Assembly (NCBI GenBank): GCA_963691705.1 | Contig: OY829539.1 | Span: 17,964,407 to 18,028,406, forward strand | DNA from: Viola odorata | Lineage: Eukaryota; Streptophyta; Magnoliopsida; Malpighiales; Violaceae | Direction: 5' to 3' | Length of the DNA stretch: 64,000 nucleotides | In this document: positions 33,315-45,400 of the stretch, one piece after another | Layout: the number at the start of each line of letters is the position of its first letter | How positions within the stretch are numbered: the stretch's first letter is position 1 | Translations under genes and position numbers: made by a program | Notes under the pieces: model-generated | Database searches by the model: none | What the model was told of the DNA's origin: nothing | Seen by the model: only the letters and a program-made list of their open reading frames with translations

Positions 33315-33890
33315 AGGGGTATTTGCAGGTAGGATTGAATCGGTTTATTGTCAAATCCTACATCCAACCTGCATCTAATCAATTTTGAAATTTACATATC
33401 CGGCCTACATCCAAACTCTAAAAAATTATAGGGTCGGATATTATTTATGAGCGGATATTAATTTTTTTCTATTATCACAATTTTAGTATTTAAAAAATAA
33501 GAGTTTAAATTAAAAAATTTAAAATAAAAACATAAAAACATGAGCAATATAACAATTATATGAATATATATGATTATCAATATTTATGTCTATAAACTAA
33601 ATTATTTTACCATGCTCGAGATGAAAAAAAAATGTTTGAAATAAACTTTTTATGAAGAAACTTTTATATTTTTATGTTATTATTAGATAACTTTTTTTTA
33701 AAATCATAATTTTTGTACTTATGTGGATTGGTCGGTTTTTTACGGATATTAAATATGAGAAGCCTACACTTGCTAGTGCCGGTTGGTTTTTAAAAAAAAG
33801 TAAAACTCGACCCTATTCCCATTCAACGGATATAGGGTCAGTTTTGGCAGGCAGGTTGAGCGGGTTATGCGAGTTAATAAACACCCTTAT
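33315..33890. mobile_element. Candidate hAT-like non-autonomous element
   Basis: AGGGGTATTT at the left and AACACCCTTAT at the right form an imperfect inverted end. TTATGGGT occurs on both sides (33307-33314 and 33891-33898), an 8-bp direct repeat as hAT elements make. The interior is AT-rich without a transposase. Confidence 0.5.
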
Positions 33891-33898
33891 TTATGGGT

Positions 33899-34292
33899 AT
33901 ATAGGGGTTTAGTGAGTTTATAAATCAAAATAATTTTTATCTTGTGACCATAATTATTGTTCCGAAATGGTTTTATATCATGCCTCAATTCTTTAGGTTA
34001 TTAAATTTTATATATGTTTGTATAAACCTTGAGGTTGTTGTATGAATATAAAATTGAAGTATATGTGTTATTATTTATAAATAATTTGTAGAGAAGTAAT
34101 AAGTTAATCCATTGAATGAAATTTTCTTTCTTTCAATTGAATTTAACTTCTTATTATTAGACTAATGCATTTTTTTAAAAAAAATTATGGTACTATTAGT
34201 AAAATTTATTTTTTTCATTTTATTTTACTTTAATTTACAAATGGGTTGAATAAGTTTACAAATTAGGTTAAATTTTATTTTTATAATTATAA
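33899..34292. other. AT-rich spacer
   Basis: No feature is seen between the candidate hAT element and the Mutator-like hairpin. Confidence 0.5.
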
Positions 34293-34301
34293 TTAATGAA
34301 T

Positions 34302-36354
34302 GGGGAAATAGTTTTTACCACCCCTGAACTATCGGCGAAAATCACAAACTTCCCCTCAACTTCATTTTTTAAAATACGGCTCCCTGAACTTATTGTAAAA
34401 TGTCTTAAAAAATTGTAAAAATTATTAAAAAATTAATTAATATAAAAATTCAGAAAAAATGTAAACAATGTAATAATTCCAAAAAATTGTAATAATTCCA
34501 AAAAATATTTATTTAATGTAAAAATTCAGAAAAAAATTAATTAATCTAAAAATTCAAAAAAAATGTAGTAATTCCAAAAAAAATGTATAAATTCAAAAAA
34601 AATGTAATAATTCCAAAATAAATGTATAAATTCCAAAATAAATGTATAAATTCCAAAAAAATGAAAGAAATTCAAAAAAAAATTGTAAAATGTCTTAAAA
34701 AATTGTAAAAATTAATTAATATAAAAATTTAGAAAAAATGTAAAAAATGTAATAATTCTCTAAAAAATGTAATAATTCCAAAAAACTGAAATAATTCCAA
34801 AAAAAATTAATTAATGTAAAAATTCAGAAAAAAATTAATCATTCCAAAAAAAATTAATTAATCTAAAAATTCAGAAAAAATGTAAAAATTCTAAAAAATG
34901 TAAAAATTCCAAACCAACAGTAAAAATTCCAAAAAAAAATTAATTAATCTAAAAATTCAGAAAAAATGTAATAATTCCAAAACAATGCACAAATTCCAAA
35001 ACAAATCTAAAAATTCCAAAAAAAATTAATTAATCTAAAAATTCAGAAAAAATGTAAAAAATCTTAAACACTGTAATAATTCCAAAAAATTGTAAAAATT
35101 CCAAAAAACAATTAATTAACATAAAAATTCAGAAAAAATTGTAATTTTTTTTGGAATTTTTACAATTTTTTTGAATTTGGACATTTTTTTTGGAATTATT
35201 ACAGTGTTTAAGATTTTTTACATTTTTTCTGAATTTTTAGATTAATTAATTTTTTTTGGAATTTTTACATTTGTTTTGGAATTTGTACATTGTTTTGGAA
35301 TTATTACATTTTTTCTGAATTTTTAGATTAATTAATTTTTTTTTGGAATTTTTATAATTGTTTTGGAATTTTTACATTTGTTTTGGAATTTTTACATTTT
35401 TTAGAATTTTTACATTTTTTCTGAATTTTAAATTAATGAATTTTATTTGGAATTATTAATTTTTTTCTGAATTTTTACATTAATTAATTTTTTTTGAAAT
35501 TATTACATTTTTTAGATAATTATTACATTTTTTACATTTTTTCTGAATTTTTATATTAATTAATTTTTTTTATAATTTTTACAATTTTTTAATATATTTT
35601 ACAATTTGTTTTTGAATTTCTTTCATTGTTCTGGAATTTATACATTTGTTTTGGAATTTATACATTTATTTTGGAATTATTATATTTTTTTTGAATTTAT
35701 ACATTTTTTTTGGAATTACTACATTTTTTTTGAATTTTTACATTTTTCTGAATTTTTACATTAATTAATTTTTTTTGGAATTATTAATTTTTTTCTGAAT
35801 TTTTACATTAATTAATTTTTTTTGGAATTATTACATTTTTTCTGAATTTTTATATTAATTAATTTTGTTTATAATTTTTACAATTTTTTAAGACATTTTA
35901 CAATTTGTTTTTGAATTTCTTTCATTTTTTTTTTGGAATTTATACATTTATTTTGGAATTTATACATTTATTTTGGAATTATTACATTTTTTTTGAATTT
36001 ATACATTTTTTTTGGAATTACTTCATTTTTTTTGAATTTTTACATTTTTTTTAATTTTTACATTAATTAATATTTTTTTGAATTTTTACAATTTTGTTTA
36101 GAATTTTTACATTTGTTTGGAATTTTTTAAAATTAATTATATTATTTAAAATATAATTACCTGCTAAAAGGTCAAAAAAAAAAAAAAAAAAACCTGATGT
36201 AGCAGGTAATCTGTTAGATTTGACAGAAAAAGTTAACGGAGGGGGTCCTTTTCCTCGAAAACAATAGTTCAGGGAGCCGTATTTTAAAAAATGAAGTTCA
36301 GGGGAAGTTTGTGATTTTCACCGATAATTCAGGGGTGGTAAAAACTATTTCCCC
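34302..36354. mobile_element. Mutator-like MITE forming a 2-kb hairpin
   Basis: The ends are GGGGAAATAGTTTTTACCAC and its inverse, and the terminal inverted repeats continue for about 90 bp (text around CCCCTGAACTAT and ACTTCATTTTTTAAAATACG). A perfect 9-bp target duplication TTAATGAAT flanks it (34293-34301 and 36355-36363), as for Mutator-like elements. Between the termini, the left half is an array of AAAAATTCCAAAAAA / ATTAATTAAT words and the right half is the inverse (TTTTTTGGAATTTTTAC), meeting near 35140-35150. The right arm (about 1.2 kb) is longer than the left (about 0.85 kb). There is no transposase. Confidence 0.85.
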
Positions 36355-36451
36355 TTAATGAATTAACATTTTTTCAATTAGGTAAAACTAATTATTTAAG
36401 TAATTAAATGAACTGAGTGAATTTTTTCTCATCTCTTTTTCTTTTTACCTA

Positions 36452-37016
36452 CTCTCTCCGGACCCAAAAGAATGTCGTTTTAGGTCCGGAGAAATTGCCC
36501 AAAAATAAATGTCATTCAGCTTTTTCTGACATATTTTCAAGTTGCAAATACCATCTTGCCCTTTCTACCATCCATGACCATGGTCATCGGAGTGGAAAGG
36601 TCGGAGTTTGCTGTTGGTCATGTTGGAGGTTGGATTTGGGTAGCTTAGTTCGGGTTTTGGGTGAGGAAGAGGGAGTTTGGTCAGATCTGAGTCGATTTTG
36701 TGAGAATTTTTATAGTGGGTATTCAGATTTGATTTTGTTTTGATATGGGTTGGATTATTTTTGGTCGGAATCGGTTCGGCAGCCTATTTATGGTGGGTGT
36801 TGGGCATATCAGTAGTTTTATGGTTATGGTTGATTAGAAGTTACAGAGGTGGTTGGTGGTGGTGGGAGGAAAGGGAGATAGCAGTGATGGTTGTTAGCAG
36901 TAGAGAGAATGACATGTTCGTAAATTCGAAACAGAATTAGTAAAAACAATGCAAAATGAGACTCTCCTTAACCTGTATGTTCGGACCCAAAACGACTTTC
37001 TTTTGGGTCCGAATAT
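36452..37016. mobile_element. Stowaway-like MITE with hairpins at both ends
   Basis: The left end reads CTCTCTCCGGACCCAAAAG after TA. At the right end, 36980-37013 is the inverse of this with an eroded tip. Each end is also palindromic in itself: TCCGGACCCAAAA pairs with TTTTAGGTCCGGA at 36457-36492, and TTCGGACCCAAAA pairs with CTTTTGGGTCCGAA at 36980-37013. The interior holds a GT-rich stretch with no recognisable gene. Confidence 0.6.
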
Positions 37017-39488
37017 AATATTATTTATATACATAACTAAATTTATATTAAAAAATATCAATCAACTTAATTAGAAAAATTAATATTTAATAATCATTTA
37101 TAACTCAGTTTAGTTCTTAAACTTCGAGACCTTTTAATTTCTCACGTCTCATGGGCTTTTGCTACCACTATTTACATTACTAGAAACAAAAAACATGATA
37201 GTTAAGGAAGCCGTAAATTGGGTTTTATACCTTTACAAACTCTTTTCTTCTTAGTCCCACAGCTCATTAATTCAAGACAATAGTTTCAACTTGAATTAAT
37301 TATCGATATTTGCAACCGCATAATCTTCTCCTTAGAGCACTTGTGGATTCTTTACTTTTTCTCCCAGCAATCATCACGCCAACGATTATTTTCACAACTT
37401 CACCTTGAACTTTGATCTGGAACATTACCACCATCAGATCAGCTTTACGATCTCTCTTTCTAGGCACGCCATCAGCTTCGCTATTAATTGTTGGGCATAA
37501 AACCTACTCACATACAAAAACAAACAACACATTGGACAATGCAACGACAATATTTGTGTAGTAGTTCAACAATCACTTTTCTATTATCATAAACTTCAAT
37601 TAATGCAATCCTCTAAATCAACTTCACCTCACTAATTTTCCATTCTAGTACAAACTTGGTGTGAAGAAGGAACAAAGATTTGGCTGATAAGCTGAGGTGG
37701 TTACTTGGTATATTTTTTACTCTTTGCATCTTTATTTGGAAGTTAGTTGACAGTGGTAGTTTTCTTGAAGCTATTAAGGGAGCATTTGTCAAGCAATCCT
37801 ATGGAGTTGCCAAGCATGAATCCGTTCTTGTGGTTATTCTTCCAGGCTGGTCGAGCGGATAGAAGCAACTCCAAAGTTTCACCAAGACTAAGGAATTACA
37901 AGTCAATGCTACTATCTCATAACCATGACCGCTGATGAAACAATAGAGCAGATTTCTATTTATTTGTTTTAGGTTTTCAACTTGGCAGCTAAATCAGCTA
38001 TTTCTTTTGCTGGGCGTGCAAGTCCTTGATTGGCAGATTACGTCTCACTCAATTTCTTTGCTAAAAACAAATATTTGATAGTTTCTCGAATGGGGTTCGC
38101 AGTTCCTATCGTGTTCCTTCTGTTCTTCAAATGTCGAATTGAAGGTTGTTGACGATACTTCCATTTGCTTTTTCTTCGTTGGTTGATTTGTTTAGGCTAA
38201 ACCATGGAACCATATTTTGGTGGGTTTGATTCTTTGGGGAAGAAGATTCAGCCTCATGAGAACTTATTAGTCAAACTTTTGTATTAACCTAAACCATCCT
38301 GCTGCCATGTATGCAGATTATCAACATCTTAGGACTTCTATAGTTTTCAAAATATTCACCTATAGTTTCAAAAATTATAATTCGACTAGTGGTTAAAAAC
38401 AATTTTTTTTTAAATAGTTTAATATTTTTTACAATATATTTTTGAATTTTTCGTTTTTTAATGTTTTATAAATTTTACTCGTAATTTGAATTTATTTCAT
38501 TGAGGTGAACTCTACTATACCCATTATACTCACACTATTTTAAGCTTTTCAACCACTAGAAAGGTTCAAAAATTGCATTATTTAAAAAATTTATTCCAAC
38601 TTTTAAAACTATAGAGCCTATTTATTTTTAAATAATTTAATTTTTTCATAACACATTTCATATAACATGCCAATTTTATTGTAATTTTTTATTCTTTTTA
38701 GTATATTCTTATCAAACTGTCCATAATTCACCTCTCGTCTAAGTAGCCACTTTGAATGGCGATACTCATTTTGTATCTTGTACACTTGGCTTTTTCGCCT
38801 CTATTCTTAATAAATCTCGATGAGGCTTATAGAAAAAATTATAATTGCAACTGTAAAATATTATTCGTAAATCAATGAAATTTAATAAATTATAATTTAG
38901 AATTTCAAGGAGGTTAGTTCGTATTTAATAATTTATAATTAATTACTCCTAAATTATCTCTATAAACTCTCTAATTTTTAATTAATGAATTAAAATCTCA
39001 ACTAACTATCCATAGTTGATTCTAGAGTAATTAAAAACAAACACTGCTTAAAAGAGATTTTTGTGTGTACCTATTATAACCTTTAGACCCCGCTAAGTAT
39101 TTGGTGTCCAAATAAATTACATGCATGAAATGTAGCAACTAAAAAAACTGAAGATAATTCAAGAGTTTATGGGGGGGGAAAAACAACACATGCCTTAAGC
39201 TTGGAAATGGTACAAGGTACTGACCAAACATCCTGTCTTCAGACAAATTGTACAATTTGGAATGTCGCAGGTACAGACTTTTCATCATATCTTGCCATTG
39301 ATTCTCTCTACGTGCCGTCCAGCCAGATGAATCCATTTTCTGTAAACAAAATTGTGCAGAAGAGCACCTTAAATATAGCATAGAAATGCAAAAGGAGTAC
39401 AAACGTCCAGAAAAATGCATTTGGCAAGAACTTTGTTCAGAGGAGGAAAAAGCGCACACGTAAAGTAGGAAGGAAACTCAGAAAAGTA
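37017..39488. other. AT-rich spacer and 3' flank of the RNA-binding protein gene
   Basis: No gene is supported from 37.0 to 39.1 kb. The stretch 39137-39342 has exon-like composition and a TTTACAG acceptor (minus strand) and probably belongs to the 3' UTR of the next gene. Confidence 0.4.
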
Positions 39489-42400
39489 CTAACATCTGTA
39501 GGGCAGATGATCACTTCTGTGGTGAGGACCTTCATCAACCTGTCAATGGAAATCATAAAGTCAGACTATTGCAGCAAGTAAATAGTGTTATTCATTAACA
39601 GCAAGTACATAAGAGGTCTGTCAAGAAATAATACTATATTGATTCCAGACAGCCGTAGATATATATACAAACCATCACAGTAATGCAAGCCAAGCAAGAG
39701 TCACTGTCCAGACTTCAGTTGATGAAAAATTGCTAAAGTGAACAATTACACTATCCATAAAAATATAGATTTTGAATTAAATAGACAGGTGTATCCATCA
39801 GCACCAAAATCAGCATACATTCACAAGAAAAGGTGCACGGAGCTTTCAGCATTAGACATGAGATTCAAATGGTCACTGTATAAATTTAGCACACATACAA
39901 AGGACCTCAAATTCTGAGAACAAAGGAACTTTACTAAACCTAAAAAAATAAAGTCCCATCCGGTCCACAGATCTGTTGGGTAATAAAAGAAGTAATCGCA
40001 TGAAACAGTTAGATGCAACTGACAGCTATGGATTGAAATATGAAGCTTTTAGAGTTGGTGGAATCTTTTTGCAGTCTGGAATTGTGTTCAAGGAGGAACA
40101 GCACATTGGTTAGCCACCCCAATGGAAATATGCAAATGCAAGTAAAGATCCTGAATATATTTGGTTTATTGCTGTCTACTTGCATTGTTTTCTTTTTTTT
40201 TCATCTTATTCTGGATTAGATACTCCCATGCATTCTCTATTATGGTTTCTTAATTATTTTCTTCTAGAGGTATGTTTTCTAAGTAATAAAGCAAGCCTAC
40301 GCCATTCCAAGTGAATATAAGCATGACACAAATCACTACTTTCGACAACCAGGAAAAATCATATAAACAAGAAAATAAGTTCCTGTCTAAACACAATCAA
40401 ATCCTGTAAGAATCCATATCATATTGATTTTGCATCAATCATGGATATCACTGAATAAAGCTTTATATGGATCAATCCTATACCTTAAAACCATTCTCAT
40501 AGGCTGTATATCTGTAACCTGAAAAGGGAAACAACAGCAAGAGAAAGGAAAATTACATTATATTTTGCTCCTGTCATAGGTTCACAACCAATGCCACACA
40601 AAAGATTACCTGAAGAATAATCTGCACCTTGTCGCTGATGATGAGGAAGAGAGATTACATCTCGCCGCTGAGGAAGAGAGGTCATATCTTGCCATTGATG
40701 ACGAGGAAGAGATGTTATATCTCGCGTCTGAGGAAGTGATGTTATATCTCGCCTCTGAGAATGTATATCTTGCGTCTGAGGAAGAGATGTTACATCTCGC
40801 CTCTGAGAAAGAGATGTTACATCTCGCCTCTGAGAAAGAGATGTTAAATCTCGCCTCTGAGAAAGAGATGTTATATCTCGCCTCTGAGAAAGAGATGTCA
40901 TATCTTGCCATTGATGATGAGAAAGAGATGTTAAATCTCTCTGTTGACGATGAGGAAGAGATATTACATCTCCTCGTTGATGATAAGGAAGAGATATTAC
41001 ATCTTCTCGTTGATGATGAGGAAGAGATGTTAAGTCTTGCAGTAGATGAGGAGAAAGAGACGTTACATCTTGCTGCCGATGATATGGAAGAGATGTTAAA
41101 TCTTGTCGCGAATGAGAAGGAAAAGGTGTTACATCTTGTCGCAGATGAGAAGGAAGAGATGTTACATCTTGTCGCAGATGAGAAGGAAGGGATGTTACAT
41201 CATGTTGCAGATGATGAGGAAGAGATGATAGTCCAACACCTACGGGAACTCTGGCATGGCTGAGGATGGTAAAGTGCAACCAATGAAAAGAATAAGGATG
41301 TGTTCATATACTCGCTCATTGTAATCATAGTAGGACTAAGAAGAACCCATCATTACAACACCATGCAAAGAAACGATTAACCAAATGAATGAAGACAGAC
41401 ATAGGAAAAGGACCAAAATGTCTCAATTTCTTCTATTTGCACTTTTGCATGTTTGGGGGGTAACTTCTAGGTAACCTATTCCAGCTGGAATAGAAAAAGC
41501 AAGGTTTATTTCGCATTTTAACTCTAAAGTGACTTGGTTTCCACAAATGGAAATCAGACCCATAGATACTTATCTAAAAGAATTTTCTCTCAACAAATTT
41601 TAAACGTGACAAAGCTTGTTTGCCTTTCATAAATTCTTAAATTTCAAACTTGTGATTATTCATCACATGCACTAACAAGTTAGCTGATTCTTGTTCCCTT
41701 AAACTGGGGATTTAGGGACAATATGATTTATTTACATTTCCCAAGGAAGAAGAGGGTAAGATTCTATCATCTAGGATAACAGTTTTCAAATTTTAACAAG
41801 CGAAAGGGTTCTGTTACACTTTTCACTTTTCTATAAACTTCAACAAATATTTGCACCCAAAAATATTCTTGGTACAGAAAAACTAAACCATCAATTTATG
41901 CATGCATGCCAGCACTAGTTGGGGAGGGGAACCACAAACAAATAAACCATCCAAGACAATGGGATCTACTTTCAGCAAATACAAGTCAAAAGTTTAAACT
42001 TTATAGTAGTACCTTGGGTTCCCAACTGCAAAAGACCTTTCCATGCACAAGCGACTGTACTCTCCATGATCAGAGTAGCATGGATCATCTCCCTGCATTT
42101 ACAGAAGGTTGAGGATATTCACCTAAGAAAAAATAAAAAGCTGAACCAGCATGCTTTTTTAGAAGATAAAGATTTGGCAATTCATACGCAAGACTAACCA
42201 ATGCAGAAAAGAAACGCTTCTTCCCAGACAAGGAGTATGAGTGATCTAGACCCACCAACCCTATCAATCAAGGAGAGACATGGTGAGAAGCAGGCGAGTG
42301 AATCAGATATTCTATTGTCACTGATAACAAATACCTGATTCTAATCTTGCCTGGGTTTGCTTTAGCAAAGCTCGCTCAGCCAACCGTTGTTCAAGTTCAG

Positions 42401-45400
42401 AAGTGCTAGGAGAGCTTGTGGTAACAGGTCTGCCATTGTTGATATATGAGGCTGACGTCCAATTGATCCTAGGTTCAATCGGTTTTACATTACCTGAAAG
42501 CGTTACACTTTATCATCCTAAGGTAATAATGTGAAGAAAAACTCAAAGTCCAAGCAATATATATTCTACATATATATAAACAAACATGAAAGATATCCAC
42601 AGACCATACAAAGAGAAAAAAGAGGAAGGGACCAAGAAAGTGCAGCATAGACACCAAAACATCCATGCAATATCTAAAACCAACTGCCTTGAAGTGATTT
42701 CCAATTTCATGTGTTTCACTTACAATAGAAAAACCCAACAAATCCAAACTATAGAATAAAGCAAAAGTCTCTAATCAAACATGACGTTTCATGCTCTTGG
42801 TCAAGTTATTGATCGGAATCTTCTAGTAAATATGGTTCAGGAACAAAACAACACCAAATATTAACTCAAGGAAGAAAACGTCCGACAGAGTTATGCAGGA
42901 AATCAAAAGAAGACTGATATTTTCCCTTAAAAGATGATATGAGATGCAGATGGCGCAAGGGGCATCATGAACTGCTCAGAACAAGAATAAAAGAAGGTGG
43001 GACAACACAGGGTAGTTGTATTCTGTAATGCTAAACAACAAATATGAACAACATAGTTGCTCTTAATCTTGCTAAGTTTTCATTATCATCTTGCCCTACT
43101 GCTAAGCAAGTAATTAACTGACTAACTAAGAATTAAAGCAAGGACCAATTTGCCAATTCACAGTGCAGAAAACCCTACATCAGGTATTACCAGACATAAG
43201 AAGCCTACACCTACAACTCCAGCACACAACAAAACAAGGGAAATATGTATAGAATATCAAAGTCCCCCCACTCTGACATAAACAAAGGAACTATACCCAC
43301 TCTACTTTGATCAAATCCTACGTAACTTTCAAGAATAGTTTTATTATTGTTCATACCTAAACAGATGTTTTCACTGAAAGAGAAACCAGACACTCACATT
43401 GGACAGCCTTCATATTCTGTTTGCTAATTTCCACATTTGTACCCTTGGGGATAACCATATGGGGCTTGCCGGCCTTGGGCATAGGTTTTGCTAGCGATAC
43501 TTTCACATTTTCCTAAAATAAAAAAGGAAACATGCCATTTAGTAAAGGACAAGTGTCAAACAAAATAGGTGCTCTGACTAGCTTTCATACAAAAATATTG
43601 AACCTTAGATTCCTCATTGCACAGCAGCCCATCATTGAATGACTTTATGCATGCAAGAGCATCTTCACGGGATTTAAAATTTATGAAGGCAAAGTCTTTT
43701 CTCCTTGAAGAATGCAGGTTTCGGGCAAGGACAACACTCTCAATTTCCCCAAATTTTTTAAAGTAATTTCTCACTTTATCCTCATCCCATGTGGAAGGCA
43801 AATATTCTGCATATACTGATTTCACCTGCACGGAGGATATGTAAGTGGGCAAGGTAATATTGAGGACTTATAAATAAGGAAGTTTTGGTAAACACACCTT
43901 TAAAAACTCTTCTTCATTGGGCTCACTTAAGGGCTCAGCCCAAGCAACTTTTATATTTTTAAGTTTTCCAAACTGGCCCTGCATTTGGAGTTTTTTAAAA
44001 GCAATTTGAGCATCTTTGTTTGTTTCAAGTTCAAGAAAAGCGAACCCACGATTGTGTTCAACATTATTGGGATCAACCATAACTGTCACTTTATCTATTT
44101 TCTCTATTCCTATCCCTTGCAACAATCTTATAACCTGGCCAGAAATAAAAACTTCTATTAGAAGTTGTTTTAAGAAACATGATATGAATCTTGAGTGAAA
44201 AAATCAACATATCAGAAATCCTTACATCTTCATCCTTCCACTTCTTGTCAATGTTACCAAGAAATATTGTGTCATTTCCCTCAACAAATGCTGTAGTACA
44301 CTGCTTTCCACAAATCTAATGTTTGAAAGAAGAAAGCAGCAAGGAGCAAAGAGAGAAGGAACCAATTAGTATGAGAACGGAATCATGATTAGCTAATCTC
44401 TTGCATGCCAGTTAAGCATCCAAGATTCTGAAGGCCAAGGGTTTATTTACAGAACTTTAAAAAATTAGGAAAATAACAGGCTTGATACATGCTGTAGGAC
44501 TACCAGCACAAATACAATCTCATATTTCATGGTTGCATCTGTTCACCCTGACTACTGAATAATTAAGAATTTGGAAAACAAAAGGAATGCTTTATCAGAG
44601 AATTCAATGCTAGTTTGCGGGCTTGGACCATCCTAACAGTTCTAGTATCCTATACAAATCCTTTTATAGGATCTTTTGGATCACTATTGCAAGAGGGACA
44701 TAAACCACGCTACCTTTGAAGAAATCAATTCAATCTCTGAGTCACAAGTTGTTCTTTAATTCCTAGGAAGTTTCCATACAGAGTCACTGATGTAATTAGG
44801 GTCATATCAAGCATAGAGGATTTCAAACTAAATGTTTAAACGTGGATCTATGATGGAGGAAAGAAAAGCTTTGGGGTTATAGACTTGTATTGCATTGCAT
44901 ATGTTTCTTTGGGCTGCTGAGGAAAACACAGGGAAGGAACGTTGAGCCATTCGATGCTTACTCACTTGTCCAGAAAATTCTATTAGGGCATAGGAATTTT
45001 GTTAATATAAATGGATATTTTTGTAGATATAGATATACCATAGTGTCTGTAGATTTATTTGTTCACTCTTAATGGTTGCTTTTAATATTGTTTGATTGGA
45101 TTTTTACTGAAATTGAAAGAAAGCTACATTCCTAAATTGTGTAAAGTAAATGGCTTGCACATAGCAATAAGAAACATAGATGGCACGAGGCCTATAAAGT
45201 TTCTTAAAGTGATATGGCCACCTTGCCGACGCAAATTTGTCATAAGAGAAGCAAGAGGACCTGTCAATTAACAATTTACACTAGAAAAGGAAATGCACAG
45301 CTGTCGGTTTTATGAGTACACCTAGAGTCATAAGCTCCAGCGCATAGTTTACTAAAAATACACTTTAGCACAACTACCATGAAAAATGATCCAAGTTTAC

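Noticed and set aside
36417..36940. Two ORFs (Cys/Trp/Gly-rich) inside the second MITE
   Set aside because: No domain, biased composition and location within a non-autonomous element; no start or splice evidence.
37680..37935. Short hydrophobic ORF
   Set aside because: It begins at TTG, has no ATG in a good context, no relatives recognised and lies in AT-rich spacer.
40712..41263. 183-codon plus-strand ORF of Glu/Leu-rich repeats
   Set aside because: It is the antisense shadow of the coding repeat in exon 9 of the RNA-binding protein, whose splice frame and RRMs support the minus strand.
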